This document shows, one piece after another, positions 1 through 7,956 of a stretch of DNA of 48,547 nt. Below the pieces are notes generated by a model. That model was not told the origin of the DNA, made no database searches, and was given only the letters and a program-made list of their open reading frames with translations. The stretch spans positions 1-48,547 of the forward strand of contig NZ_BAFQ01000289.1 in NCBI RefSeq assembly GCF_000308375.1. Reading direction: 5' to 3'. The translations under genes were made by a program, and so were the position numbers. This DNA is from Nocardia aobensis NBRC 100429 (GTDB lineage: Bacteria > Actinomycetota > Actinomycetes > Mycobacteriales > Mycobacteriaceae). The stretch's first letter is position 1, and every line of letters begins with the position of its first letter.

Positions 1-1
1 T

Positions 2-125
2 GCCTCGCTTCAATGCGTCGCGCCGCATCGAATGCAGCAGCGCGTGCGTCAGCACCATTCCCGTTCCGGCCGATGGCGTGGCGCCGGGCGATCGAACCGC
101 ACTCGACGTTGACGATGTCCCCTCG
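2..125 (-). pseudogene. Thiolase C-terminal remnant, frameshifted, runs off left edge
   Basis: Read on the minus strand, one frame gives GDIVNVECGSIA, and a neighbouring frame then gives GMVLTHALLHSMRRDALKRG up to the window edge. These resemble the C-terminal part of acetyl-CoA acetyltransferase/SCP-x-type thiolases (NVNGG-IA-GHP-G followed by a helix ending MRRDG-KRG). The two pieces are in different frames and the GHP histidine loop is garbled, so this looks like a decayed gene. It lies just downstream of the PaaI-type thioesterase, which would fit a former acyl-CoA operon. Identification is by memory of the family motif only. Confidence 0.4.
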
Positions 126-201
126 GTGTGCGGGCCCGAGTGGTGGCCGCAGAACGCATCTCCATGCCGTTGCTCGCACATCACAGCTGCTCCCAGCTCA
201 G

Positions 202-834
202 TCATAGCGCTGCCGTCGAGCGCGCCGCCCCGGGTGTCGATCGACACTCCAACTCGGGTGCTGATGACGATGTCGAGCCTGACCCAAGGGAATTCCCCGG
301 GGCGTTTGCAGGATGGTCGAAAACAAGACACGTCGTAGTGGCGTGTGCGTAGAGTTTTCCGTCCGGACCAACGATCCGGCCCTCGGCCGTTGCGACTTGA
401 CGTCCGCCGTGGACCACCCTGCCCTCGGCGCGAACCAGCGGCACCGCGTCGGTCAACGGGCGCAGCATGTTGACCTTCAGTTCCAGAGTGGTGTAGCCCT
501 TGCCGGCAGGCAACGTGGAGTGCACCGCACAGCCGACCGCCGAGTCGAGCAACGTGGCGAACCAACCGCCGTGCACGGTCCCTAGAGGGTTGTAGTGCCG
601 CCGCTGAGGACGGCCCTGGAACACCGCGACGCCTGGCTCCATATGGATCGGCACGAAGTCGAGGGTGTCGCCGATCGGCGCCGGCGGCAGTTCACCGGCA
701 AAGATCGCCGCGAAAACTTCCATGCCCGTGCGCCCGAAAATCTGCGCCCTCGGCGCCGCATCCGGGGCCCGCAGACGGGCGCGGACAGCTTCTTCTTCCG
801 CGCTCCATCGGGCGACGACCGTATCGACGTCCAT
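202..834 (-). CDS. PaaI-family hotdog-fold acyl-CoA thioesterase
   Basis: A 210-residue protein probably hydrolysing small or aromatic acyl-CoA thioesters. The hotdog core is clear: HYNPLGTVHGGWFATLLDSA contains the HGG-x-x-x-x-x-D motif of the PaaI group, followed by TLELKVNMLRPL and RVVHGGRQVATAEGRI. The ATG at 834 is chosen because an AAAGGG precedes it and because reading further upstream would cross the divergent MarR gene. The last ~35 residues after TTTCLVF are Ser/Gly/Ala-rich and lie beyond the usual end of the family, so the native stop may have been lost. It shares a 57-bp intergenic region with marR at 892, so local control by that regulator is likely. Confidence 0.85.
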   Translation of the reverse strand: MDVDTVVARWSAEEEAVRARLRAPDAAPRAQIFGRTGMEVFAAIFAGELPPAPIGDTLDFVPIHMEPGVAVFQGRPQRRHYNPLGTVHGGWFATLLDSAVGCAVHSTLPAGKGYTTLELKVNMLRPLTDAVPLVRAEGRVVHGGRQVATAEGRIVGPDGKLYAHATTTCLVFDHPANAPGNSLGSGSTSSSAPELECRSTPGAARSTAAL

Positions 835-856
835 CAGCAACCCTTTCCCCACATAT

Positions 857-883
857 TTGTATATGCAATATTTGCAGGTACAA
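857..883. promoter_or_regulatory. Two tandem candidate MarR operators
   Basis: Between the divergent thioesterase and marR are two 12-mers, TTGTATATGCAA (857-868) and TTGCAGGTACAA (872-883). Each is a near-palindrome of the form TTGYAnnnRCAA, and their centres are 15 bp apart in an AT-rich island. MarR dimers bind such sites. Occupancy here would block both start regions, since marR appears to start at 892 with almost no leader. Confidence 0.5.
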
Positions 884-891
884 TATATCAT

Positions 892-1344
892 GTGACGACA
901 GCCATCGGGGACCAGGAATGCACCAACCTGAAACTTCGCCAGCTCACGCGCATGGTGACCCGGCACTACGACCACTACATCGCCCGGTCAGGGTTGAAGA
1001 ACACGCAATACACACTGCTCTCATATGTCGTCAGGCTGGGCCCTGTCCGTCCGGGCGACCTGGCCAGGCGCATGCAGATGGATGCGTCGACGTTGACACG
1101 CAATATGCAGCCGCTCGTGACTCAGGGATGGCTGAATATCGGCGCCGGATACGATGCGCGCAGCCGTCTCGTCGAAGCGACCGAGGCAGGACACGCGAAG
1201 CGAGCCGAAGGACAGCGTGCGTGGCAGGAGGCACAGACAGCGCTCAACGAACGGCTCGGAACGGAGCGCGTTGCCGCGTTGCACGAGCTGCTCGATTCGT
1301 GCATCGAATGCCTCGAGAACGACCCTGATGTCGGCAGAACGTGA
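892..1344 (+). CDS. MarR-family transcriptional regulator
   Basis: A 150-residue winged-helix repressor. The N-terminal dimer helix (CTNLKLRQLTRMVTRHYDHY) is followed by the HTH segment (GDLARRMQMDASTLTRNMQ) and the wing (DARSRLVEAT). The start is the GTG at 892, which places CTNLKLRQ at the usual position of this subfamily. The ATG two bases upstream is out of frame, and no Shine-Dalgarno is visible, so the transcript may be leaderless. It is divergent from the PaaI thioesterase, and two operator-like repeats lie between them. The ligand is probably an aromatic acid or acyl-CoA handled by the neighbour (inference). Confidence 0.85.
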   Translation: MTTAIGDQECTNLKLRQLTRMVTRHYDHYIARSGLKNTQYTLLSYVVRLGPVRPGDLARRMQMDASTLTRNMQPLVTQGWLNIGAGYDARSRLVEATEAGHAKRAEGQRAWQEAQTALNERLGTERVAALHELLDSCIECLENDPDVGRT

Positions 1345-1528
1345 AAATTCGCGTTCCGCTGACCCGAAGAACTCAACCTGGACGCCCCTGCTACCGGACG
1401 AAGTCCGACTACCGCGCCAAACCGACTACATGGATGCCGCGGGCAGCGTCTCCGGCGGCCAGCGGCCATCACGACCGGCATAACCGTCCGGCTCGCCCGG
1501 AGCCCACTGCCCGTCGAATGGGAGCCGT

Positions 1529-1735
1529 TCAGCTCCAGTCGAGCCGAGGTTCCGCAACCCCCACCGATCGAGCATGCGCGATTGCGTTGTCACGACCATC
1601 CGGATCGCCCCGCTCGTAGGTGAATATCCGACCCGAAAAACCACGTATGTCTTTGTGGCGGTGTGGACGTCGATATACCAAGGCCCGGCTTCGAGTGCGT
1701 CGGCGAGCGCCGCAGCGCGCCTGTCGCGGTGGAGC
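1529..1735 (-). pseudogene. Small conserved actinobacterial protein, frameshifted
   Basis: One minus frame reads ALADALEAGPWYIDVHTATK and then TYVVF. The next frame reads SGRIFTYERGDPDGRDNAIA and ends with EPRLDWS. Joined, they make the conserved pattern AGPWY...T-VVF-GRIF-Y-RGD--GR--A--HAR--GV----LDW that I recall from small actinobacterial proteins of unknown function. The frame changes at a run of five A's (T's on the coding strand) at 1636-1640. No convincing start was found upstream. The flanks 1345-1528 and 1736-1988 show nothing recognisable. Confidence 0.45.
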
Positions 1736-1988
1736 CTTGGCCGCGATGGCCGGCATGGTCGGAGCCGGTCTGCCCGATCTGTCCGGCGCCATCGTCGCCA
1801 TCGAAGCTCAACGGCACGTCGGGCTCGGACATGTCGACCGCCACCTCACTCAACTGATCCGCTCGGCACGGTCGCCGAACTCGACACCGGCAACGGAACG
1901 CTCACCTGCATTTGAATGCCACCGACACGGACGCCCGCGACGCTCGACGTGCCGGTCGGGTGTCCGGCTGGTCGGCGAGGCACGCCAC

Positions 1989-2705
1989 CTAGCGTGTGGT
2001 GTAGGCGCCGCCGTTGAGGTGAATGGTCTGGCCGGTGATGTGGCGGGCACGTGGAGAGGCCAGAAATTCGACGAGATCAGCCACGTCGTCCGGACGTCCT
2101 GGACGCTTGTCGTGTGTTGCCGCGATCAGCTGCGCACGGCGTTCGCCGGTGAGCTTGCCCTGAAAGAAATCGGTGTCCTCGATGTAACCGGGAGAAACCA
2201 CATTCACCGTGATCCCCTTCGGCGCCAGCTCGGCCGACAGGCCCGCAGACCACGCCGCCAAGGCGGCCTTGGCCGCGCCATAGGAGGTCGAAGCGTACTC
2301 GGCTCCGATCGAGCCGACATTGATCAGCGCTCCCCCGGGACGGAGCCGGTCGCGCAAGGCCGAGGTGGTCAGCACCGCGGTCAGCAGATTCGCGGACAGA
2401 TTGGCATTCCATTGTGCAGCAACGTCTTTCAGCGACTCCGGCGCGGGTCCGATGAGATCGGTGTTGCCGCCGGCCATGTTGACCAGCACATCCACGGCGT
2501 CACCGAGTCGCGCGGCGAATGCCTCGACACTCTCGGGCTCGCTCGCGTCGCACTCGATCCCGTCGACACCCAGCTCGGCGGCCGTTTGCCGAACCCGGTC
2601 CGAGCGACCGGTGATCACCACGCGCTCTCCGGATTCGCAGAAGCGCTGAGCCACCTGCCGTCCCAGCCCCCGACTGCCGCCCGTGATCACGATGGTTCTG
2701 GCCAT
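1989..2705 (-). CDS. Short-chain dehydrogenase/reductase
   Basis: A 238-residue classical SDR using NAD(P)H. The Rossmann motif TGGSRGLG is at residues 8-15. The catalytic set is Ser132 (NVGSIGAEY), Tyr142 and Lys146 (SYGAAK), and the C-terminal HLNGGAYTTR closes the fold. Start: an AGGAGG directly overlaps the first ATG (2711) but sits six bases from the second ATG, so 2705 is preferred. The substrate is unknown. It is divergent from the MarR gene at 2759, and the 12-bp palindrome between them makes it a likely target of that regulator. Confidence 0.9.
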   Translation of the reverse strand: MARTIVITGGSRGLGRQVAQRFCESGERVVITGRSDRVRQTAAELGVDGIECDASEPESVEAFAARLGDAVDVLVNMAGGNTDLIGPAPESLKDVAAQWNANLSANLLTAVLTTSALRDRLRPGGALINVGSIGAEYASTSYGAAKAALAAWSAGLSAELAPKGITVNVVSPGYIEDTDFFQGKLTGERRAQLIAATHDKRPGRPDDVADLVEFLASPRARHITGQTIHLNGGAYTTR

Positions 2706-2725
2706 CAGCATCCTCCTTCTATATA

Positions 2726-2737
2726 TTTAGCGCTAAA
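2726..2737. promoter_or_regulatory. Perfect palindrome TTTAGCGCTAAA, candidate MarR operator
   Basis: The 12-bp sequence TTTAGCGCTAAA is its own reverse complement and sits in the AT-rich gap between the divergent SDR and MarR starts, overlapping the SDR leader. A single perfect palindrome placed symmetrically between a MarR gene and its divergent neighbour is the standard autoregulatory layout of this family. Confidence 0.6.
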
Positions 2738-2758
2738 CATACCTCACGAGAGAAAAGG

Positions 2759-3280
2759 ATGCCGGGCACGATGATCGACACCGTACCGACGGCGGACCAG
2801 ATCGCGACCGCCTGGCAACGCGAATTACCGGGCGCCCGAACCGAATCCATCGAGATCATCACACCACTGTGGCGGGTAGCCGAGATGCTCAGCGATGAGA
2901 GACGCCGCACGTTGGCCCGGCTCGATATCGACGAGTCCACTCTCGATCTACTCAGCACGCTGCGGCGTGCCGGCGCGCCCTACCAACTGACCACACGCCA
3001 GATCACCGCGCGCAGTCTGGTGACCGCCGGTGCCATTTCGCAGCGACTGGCCCGCGCCGAGACCGCAGGCCTCATCACCCGCGAACCCACCACCACGTCT
3101 CGCCGCGGCGTCCTCGTCACCCTGACTCCCCAGGGGCACACGCTGATCGAGCGGACAGTCCGCGAATTGCTCGACTACGAAACCTCGATCACCGAACGCC
3201 TCACCGCAAACCAGCGAACCGCCCTCACCGACGCGCTGCGTTGCCTGGCAGCGGCAGTGCGCCCAGATCACCGAATCTAG
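2759..3280 (+). CDS. MarR-family transcriptional regulator
   Basis: A 173-residue MarR protein. The HTH lies around TTRQITARSLVTAGAISQRL and the wing around EPTTTSRRGVLVTLTPQG, with dimerisation helices at both ends (TPLWRVAEMLSDERRR and the C-terminal DALRCLAAAV). The ATG at 2759 directly abuts AGAAAAGG, while the ATG at 2771 lies 12 bases from it. The spacing is awkward for both, so the start is uncertain by four codons. It probably represses itself and the divergent SDR through the palindrome at 2726-2737. Confidence 0.85.
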   Translation: MPGTMIDTVPTADQIATAWQRELPGARTESIEIITPLWRVAEMLSDERRRTLARLDIDESTLDLLSTLRRAGAPYQLTTRQITARSLVTAGAISQRLARAETAGLITREPTTTSRRGVLVTLTPQGHTLIERTVRELLDYETSITERLTANQRTALTDALRCLAAAVRPDHRI

Positions 3281-3358
3281 CGCCACGCGGTGTTGTCGCT
3301 GCCCGGCAAACGATGCGCCGACCGGACCGCATTGCGGCTTCCTCAGTGGATGACGTGC

Positions 3359-4168
3359 TCAGTGCGCGGTCCATCCGCCGTCGACCGGTAGAACAGCACC
3401 GGTGAGATAGGACGCTGCCGGACTGGCGAGCAGGACTGCCGCACCGACGAGTTCCTCCGGCTCAGCCCACCTGCGCATCGGGACTTGGTGGTCGAGAAAT
3501 TCTCGGACGTAGGGATCGTCGTCGATGTTGTCGTTCAACGCTGTGCGGAACGGGCCGGGCGCCAATGCATTGACGCAGATTCCGGTACCCGCCAGTTCAG
3601 CGGCGAGGCTACGGGTGAGCTGGACCACCGCACCCTTGCTCGCCGCGTAGCCCGCACGGCCTGCGGCTCCGACCAGTCCCAGGGCGCTGGCGAGCGTGAC
3701 GATGCGACCGTATCCGGCTTGCCGCATCGTCGGCACGACCGCCTGGCAGGCCAGAAAGGTGCCGACGACATTGACATCGAGACAGTCGCGCAAGGTACCG
3801 GCGTCGAGCGTGTCGAGGCCGCCGCGGGCCTGGATACCTGCGCTGGTGACGAGCACGTCCAGGCGCCCGTGACTGTCGAGGATGGTGCGGACGACGTCGT
3901 GAACGGAAGACTCGTCGGTCACGTCGCAGGACGCACCCTCGGCGATTTTGCCGGTGCGAGTGGATATTTCGGCTGCGGCCCGTTCGCTTGCTTCGCGTCG
4001 CCGCCCGGCAACGATTACCGCGGCACCGGCGGCTGCCAGTCCCATCGCGATGGCGCGCCCCAGTCCGGACGAGCCGCCGGTGACCAGCGCCACCTGGCCG
4101 GTCAAGTCGGCCCCAGGTCCGACTGTCGGTTCGGCGGCAGCCTGCGGTGAAGTGAGTTTCCGGGTCAT
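3359..4168 (-). CDS. Short-chain dehydrogenase/reductase (FabG-like)
   Basis: A 269-residue SDR. TGGSSGLG is at residues 30-37, the active site is Ser161 with Tyr174 and Lys178 (GYAASK), PGPFRT follows, and the end is LPVDGGWTAH. An N-terminal extension of about 20 residues precedes the first strand. The ATG at 4168 follows GAGGGAAG at good spacing. The substrate is unknown. It is divergent from the metallo-beta-lactamase-fold gene at 4319, with a 150-bp gap. It is not closely similar to the SDR at 1989, so a recent duplication is unlikely. Confidence 0.9.
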   Translation of the reverse strand: MTRKLTSPQAAAEPTVGPGADLTGQVALVTGGSSGLGRAIAMGLAAAGAAVIVAGRRREASERAAAEISTRTGKIAEGASCDVTDESSVHDVVRTILDSHGRLDVLVTSAGIQARGGLDTLDAGTLRDCLDVNVVGTFLACQAVVPTMRQAGYGRIVTLASALGLVGAAGRAGYAASKGAVVQLTRSLAAELAGTGICVNALAPGPFRTALNDNIDDDPYVREFLDHQVPMRRWAEPEELVGAAVLLASPAASYLTGAVLPVDGGWTAH

Positions 4169-4318
4169 GGTCGCTTCCCTCGAATACGAATCCCGCCACG
4201 TCGTTCCATAAACAGAACGCCGGAATGGAACAGTACTGCGAGCCCTCGAGATGCTCGGTATTTCTGCCCAGAGCAGATCAGGCGGGAAGCTCCGTCGACT
4301 CTCGATAGGGTGCCGTGC

Positions 4319-5014
4319 ATGGAGATCGTATCCGTACTGCCGCAGCTGACGGCGTTGCGGTTTTCCCAGGTCAACGACCTGAATGTGTACGTGCGGAGCG
4401 ACCCCGAGGGGGTGACTCTGATCGACAGCGGTCTGCCGGGAACCGCCAGGGAGATCGAAAAGGGCCTGTACACTTGCGGATTCACCCGCGACCAGGTGCA
4501 GCGGGTAGTTCTCACCCATGCCCACGACGACCACATCGGTTCGGCGGCCGACCTCGCGGAGTGGGGAGCCGAAATCTGGGCGCACCATGCCGACGCCGAC
4601 ATCGTGCGGGGCGAACGTCCGCAGCCGGCTCCGGTCCTGCGCGAGTGGGAACGCCCGATCGCCGAGGCTCTCGAACCGGGCACACCCCCGCGCCCGGCCC
4701 CGGTACACCGCGAGCTACGCGGCGGCGAAGTGCTCCATTTCGGCGGCGGCGCAGAGGTTCTGGCAGTTCCCGGCCATACCGAGGGCAGTCTGGCGCTCCA
4801 TCTGTCGCAACACCGTGTGCTGTTCACCGGCGACACGCTCGCCAATGTGCGTGGTCTCACCATGCCGGGTGTGTTCAACCTCGACAGCACCGCCGTCGAC
4901 ACAGCCGCCCGCCGGTTGGCCGAACTCGACGTCGATGTCGTCTGCGTCGGCCACGGTGACGTGCTTACAGGCGCACCCCTACGCACCTGGCGAGGCCACC
5001 GATCGGACCACTGA
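4319..5014 (+). CDS. Metallo-beta-lactamase-fold hydrolase
   Basis: A 231-residue MBL-superfamily hydrolase. The di-metal motif THAHDDH covers residues 66-72. It is followed by GHTEGSL, FTGDTL (bridging Asp) and the C-terminal VGHGD, as in glyoxalase II-like and quorum-quenching-like members. The substrate cannot be told from the sequence. The start is taken as the ATG at 4319. A GTG three codons upstream (4310) is possible. The protein has no signal peptide, so it should be cytoplasmic. Confidence 0.88.
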   Translation: MEIVSVLPQLTALRFSQVNDLNVYVRSDPEGVTLIDSGLPGTAREIEKGLYTCGFTRDQVQRVVLTHAHDDHIGSAADLAEWGAEIWAHHADADIVRGERPQPAPVLREWERPIAEALEPGTPPRPAPVHRELRGGEVLHFGGGAEVLAVPGHTEGSLALHLSQHRVLFTGDTLANVRGLTMPGVFNLDSTAVDTAARRLAELDVDVVCVGHGDVLTGAPLRTWRGHRSDH

Positions 5015-5178
5015 CGCACGCACGTATCGGCAGGTCGCTTACCAGCCTCTCGTCCTGCCCGGAGACGACCTCGCGCCCTGATGCGACGCGAATCCTGAAG
5101 GCGCGTTGGGAAATTCGTATGCCGACCCACTACGCGGTACAAGTACGCCGACCTGGGGCCCTTGTTCAGGAGCAGCGG

Positions 5179-5859
5179 CTACAGCGGCGTGATCGCGCGG
5201 ACGACGAGCATGCGCTGCGGGCTCGGGCAGATCAGGTTGTCCCAGGGCAGCCACAGCGATTCGGTGTTGTCGGGCGGGTAGACGCGCAGGGTGGTGGTGC
5301 GCAGGGCTGCGCAATCGTTGACCTGCTTGGGATAGGTGATGAACTCGAACTGAGCTGCCCCGCCCGGTGCGAGCGTGACCGGAGCGGGCTTGGGCGCCTG
5401 CGGACCCTCGTCCCGCACGGCGGGCTCGCCCACCGGGTCATCGCTGGGGCCGTTGGTTTGCGAGACGCCCGGATAACCTTGCAGGACACAGGTTCGCGAG
5501 CTGGAGTTGACGAACCTCAGGAACCAGTCCCCTCCTACCGGGCCGCCGACCCCCTTGTCCAAGCGGAGTTGGGCGGTCACGCACTTCGGGGATGCGGCGT
5601 CGGCGGGAGTAGCCGGGTCGGCGGCAGCGGTTCCGGGCGCCGGCCCGGCGGTAGTCTCGGGCGCCTCGGGGACGCTGCCGCCAGGCTCGATCGCGTGTCT
5701 CGATTCGGCGGGCTGCCCGGTTCGTGCTGCCGGCTGCGAAGTTCGGGCTGCCGAAGTGGTCGTGGACAGGGACCCGGGAGTGGAGGCCGGGCCGCAACCG
5801 CTGACGGTGATGGCGATGCTCGCCGCGAACCCGGCAACAATCAGTGACTTGGTATGCAT
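5179..5859 (-). CDS. DUF4232 secreted lipoprotein
   Basis: A 226-residue predicted lipoprotein. The signal peptide MHTKSLIVAGFAAS... leads to a lipobox ending VSGC, with Cys22 as the lipidation site. A Ser/Thr/Pro/Ala-rich linker of about 70 residues follows, then a DUF4232 domain beginning CVTAQLRL and containing FVNSSSRTCVLQGYPGVS. Cysteines that could pair are visible (the C of CVTAQL with TCVLQG; DCAALR with NLICP). The ATG at 5859 follows GAGGGGGA. DUF4232 proteins are common cell-envelope proteins of actinobacteria with unknown role. It is convergent with the MBL gene. Confidence 0.85.
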   Translation of the reverse strand: MHTKSLIVAGFAASIAITVSGCGPASTPGSLSTTTSAARTSQPAARTGQPAESRHAIEPGGSVPEAPETTAGPAPGTAAADPATPADAASPKCVTAQLRLDKGVGGPVGGDWFLRFVNSSSRTCVLQGYPGVSQTNGPSDDPVGEPAVRDEGPQAPKPAPVTLAPGGAAQFEFITYPKQVNDCAALRTTTLRVYPPDNTESLWLPWDNLICPSPQRMLVVRAITPL

Positions 5860-6147
5860 GAGTCCCCCTCGAGTCCGATACCGCAACCGTTCGCATGCAT
5901 ATCGAGCCGAATCGGCCCGCGTTACTCCGTAACCTCAGCACGAAGCTGTAAGCGGCTGCAGTCCAACACAGTTCACCGCCTATGCCCAGGGATACATGCG
6001 TCGTAACAGTGCCCACTCTGCAGCTACGACGCCTTCCCTCGGCCACTGCCGCGATGCCTTCCGACGACGCGTGCAAGCGGCTGGGAACCTGCGGATGTAG
6101 CCGGATTCGCGCCGGTCCAGTACCGTCTCGGCAAGACCGGGGACGAC

Positions 6148-7785
6148 GTGGAAACCGAACACTACGACGGCCCGCCGCGCGGAAGGGGCTGGCCGAGAAT
6201 GGCGCGCAGCAACAACCCACTCGCGGCAGCGCCATGGGGATCGCGACTACTGGGACATGAGGACGAAGCCGCGGGAACTCGGCGGCTACGGGTGCAATTG
6301 CTGTTGACGGTACCGATCGTGCTGGCCAACCTGGCCGGTGTCTTCGTGTCGATCACGTTGATCGGTTTCGTACTCCCCGGGCCTTCCGTCTTCGCTGAGA
6401 AGATCGTTCTGGTCGATGCCGTCGCCGCCCCGGTATACGCCGTGGTCGCAGTGTTGATCGGCGTGTGGTGGGGCACTGTGCGCGGTTTACGCGCGCTGGG
6501 CTGGGCCCTCGACCCGGACGTGGTGCCCACCGAGCGGCAACAGTCCGCCGCCGCCGCGGTGCCGTGGCGACTGGTGCGGATCCAGGCGATGCTCTGGTTC
6601 GGCGGAGTGGTCGTGCTCACGCTGCTCGCCGGACTCGCCGATCCCGGGCTGATCGCCAAGGTCGCGTTCGGGATCACGTTCAGCGCGATCGTCGTGTGCG
6701 CGAGTACCTACCTCATCATCGAATTCGCGTTGCGACCGGTGACCTCACGGGTGCTCTCGGCGCGAAAGTCGCGACCCCGCAGCGGAATCGGCGTGTTCGG
6801 GCGATCGTTGTTGATGTGGCTGGTCGGTTCGGGTCTGCCGGTGGCGGGACTGATGGTGCTGGCGGTGCTGGCGCTGTGCACCGACTATGTGAGCACGGCC
6901 CGGCTGGCGGTGTGCGTGCTCTCGCTGGGCGGTGCGACCCTGCTGATCGGCTCGCTGCTGATGACGCAGACGCTGGCCGCGACCGTCGCCCCGATCAGTG
7001 GTGTGCGCCGGGCGATGCGCGAGGTGGAAAAGGGCGATCTCGATCTCGAGCTCGCGGTCTACGACGGCACCGAATTGGGCGAACTGCAGAGCGGTTTCAA
7101 CAATATGGTCGGTGGTTTGCGCGAACGCGAAGAGATCCGGGACCTGTTCGGCAGGCATGTCGGGCGCGAGGTCGCCGACGCCGCATTGGCCGGGAAGGCG
7201 GCGCTCGGCGGTGTCGAAGTGGAGGCGGCCGCACTGTTCATCGATATCGTCGGATCCACCACCATGGCCGCGTCCCTGCCCGCGCCCGAGATGGTCGCGA
7301 TTCTCAATCGCTTCTTCGGTGTGGTGGTGGACGAGGTGGAACGCCACGGCGGCCTGCTCAACAAGTTCGAAGGTGATGCGGCGCTGGCCGTATTCGGCAC
7401 GCCCGCCACGCTTCCCGACGCGGCGGGTGCCGCGTTGGCCTGCGGTCGCGCGATCCGCGCCCGGCTCGATACCGACGCCGCGGATTTCGTCGCCGCGATC
7501 GGTATCGCCGAGGGCCGGGTCGTCGCAGGCAACGTCGGCGCTCGGCAGCGCTACGAATTCACGGTGATCGGCGACGCTGTCAACGAAGCCGCCCGGCTCT
7601 GTGAACTGGCAAAACGCGACTCCCTGCTACTCACCTCGGATAAGACGGTTGTCGCGGCCGCCGCCCACCGAAGCCGACCATTGGCAACTCGGCGAATCGG
7701 TGACCCTGCGAGGCCGGCTCACCCCTACGCGCCTGGCCCGCCCGGTTCAGCGATCAGCACTGGCACCCACAACCGAGTGAGATGA
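6148..7785 (+). CDS. Membrane HAMP-class III adenylate cyclase with out-of-frame 3' end
   Basis: Predicted adenylate cyclase making cAMP at the inner membrane, of the Rv1318c/Rv1319c/Rv1320c/Rv3645 type. About six membrane helices lie between residues 50 and 275, a HAMP domain at about 280-325 and a class III catalytic domain at about 350-505. Metal-binding Asp366 (FIDIVGST) and Asp410 (FEGD), adenine-selecting Lys406 and Asp476, and the transition-state Asn479/Arg483 (VNEAARL) are all present. After residue ~506 the frame degenerates. The expected ending (EADHWQLGESVTLRGRL, then TPTRLARP) is encoded from 7667 in the +1 frame and stops at 7778-7780. One extra base in the GC-rich run near 7655-7666 explains this. 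The start is uncertain: GTG 6148, or ATG 6199 after GGAAGGGG. Confidence 0.85.
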   Translation: METEHYDGPPRGRGWPRMARSNNPLAAAPWGSRLLGHEDEAAGTRRLRVQLLLTVPIVLANLAGVFVSITLIGFVLPGPSVFAEKIVLVDAVAAPVYAVVAVLIGVWWGTVRGLRALGWALDPDVVPTERQQSAAAAVPWRLVRIQAMLWFGGVVVLTLLAGLADPGLIAKVAFGITFSAIVVCASTYLIIEFALRPVTSRVLSARKSRPRSGIGVFGRSLLMWLVGSGLPVAGLMVLAVLALCTDYVSTARLAVCVLSLGGATLLIGSLLMTQTLAATVAPISGVRRAMREVEKGDLDLELAVYDGTELGELQSGFNNMVGGLREREEIRDLFGRHVGREVADAALAGKAALGGVEVEAAALFIDIVGSTTMAASLPAPEMVAILNRFFGVVVDEVERHGGLLNKFEGDAALAVFGTPATLPDAAGAALACGRAIRARLDTDAADFVAAIGIAEGRVVAGNVGARQRYEFTVIGDAVNEAARLCELAKRDSLLLTSDKTVVAAAAHRSRPLATRRIGDPARPAHPYAPGPPGSAISTGTHNRVR

Positions 7786-7956
7786 CCCCCGGTCGGCGAG
7801 TGCCCGCCGCAGAGCGCGCAGGCACCTCGCACACAGCACGCCCGGCATTGCGGCGATCGCCCACCACGCGAAACGGCAGTAGGCCGCGCGCTCATCTTCG
7901 ACGGCCCTCGAGCTCCGGAGAACCCGGCGTTGAAGAAGCGAGTCGCGGAGCTGGGA

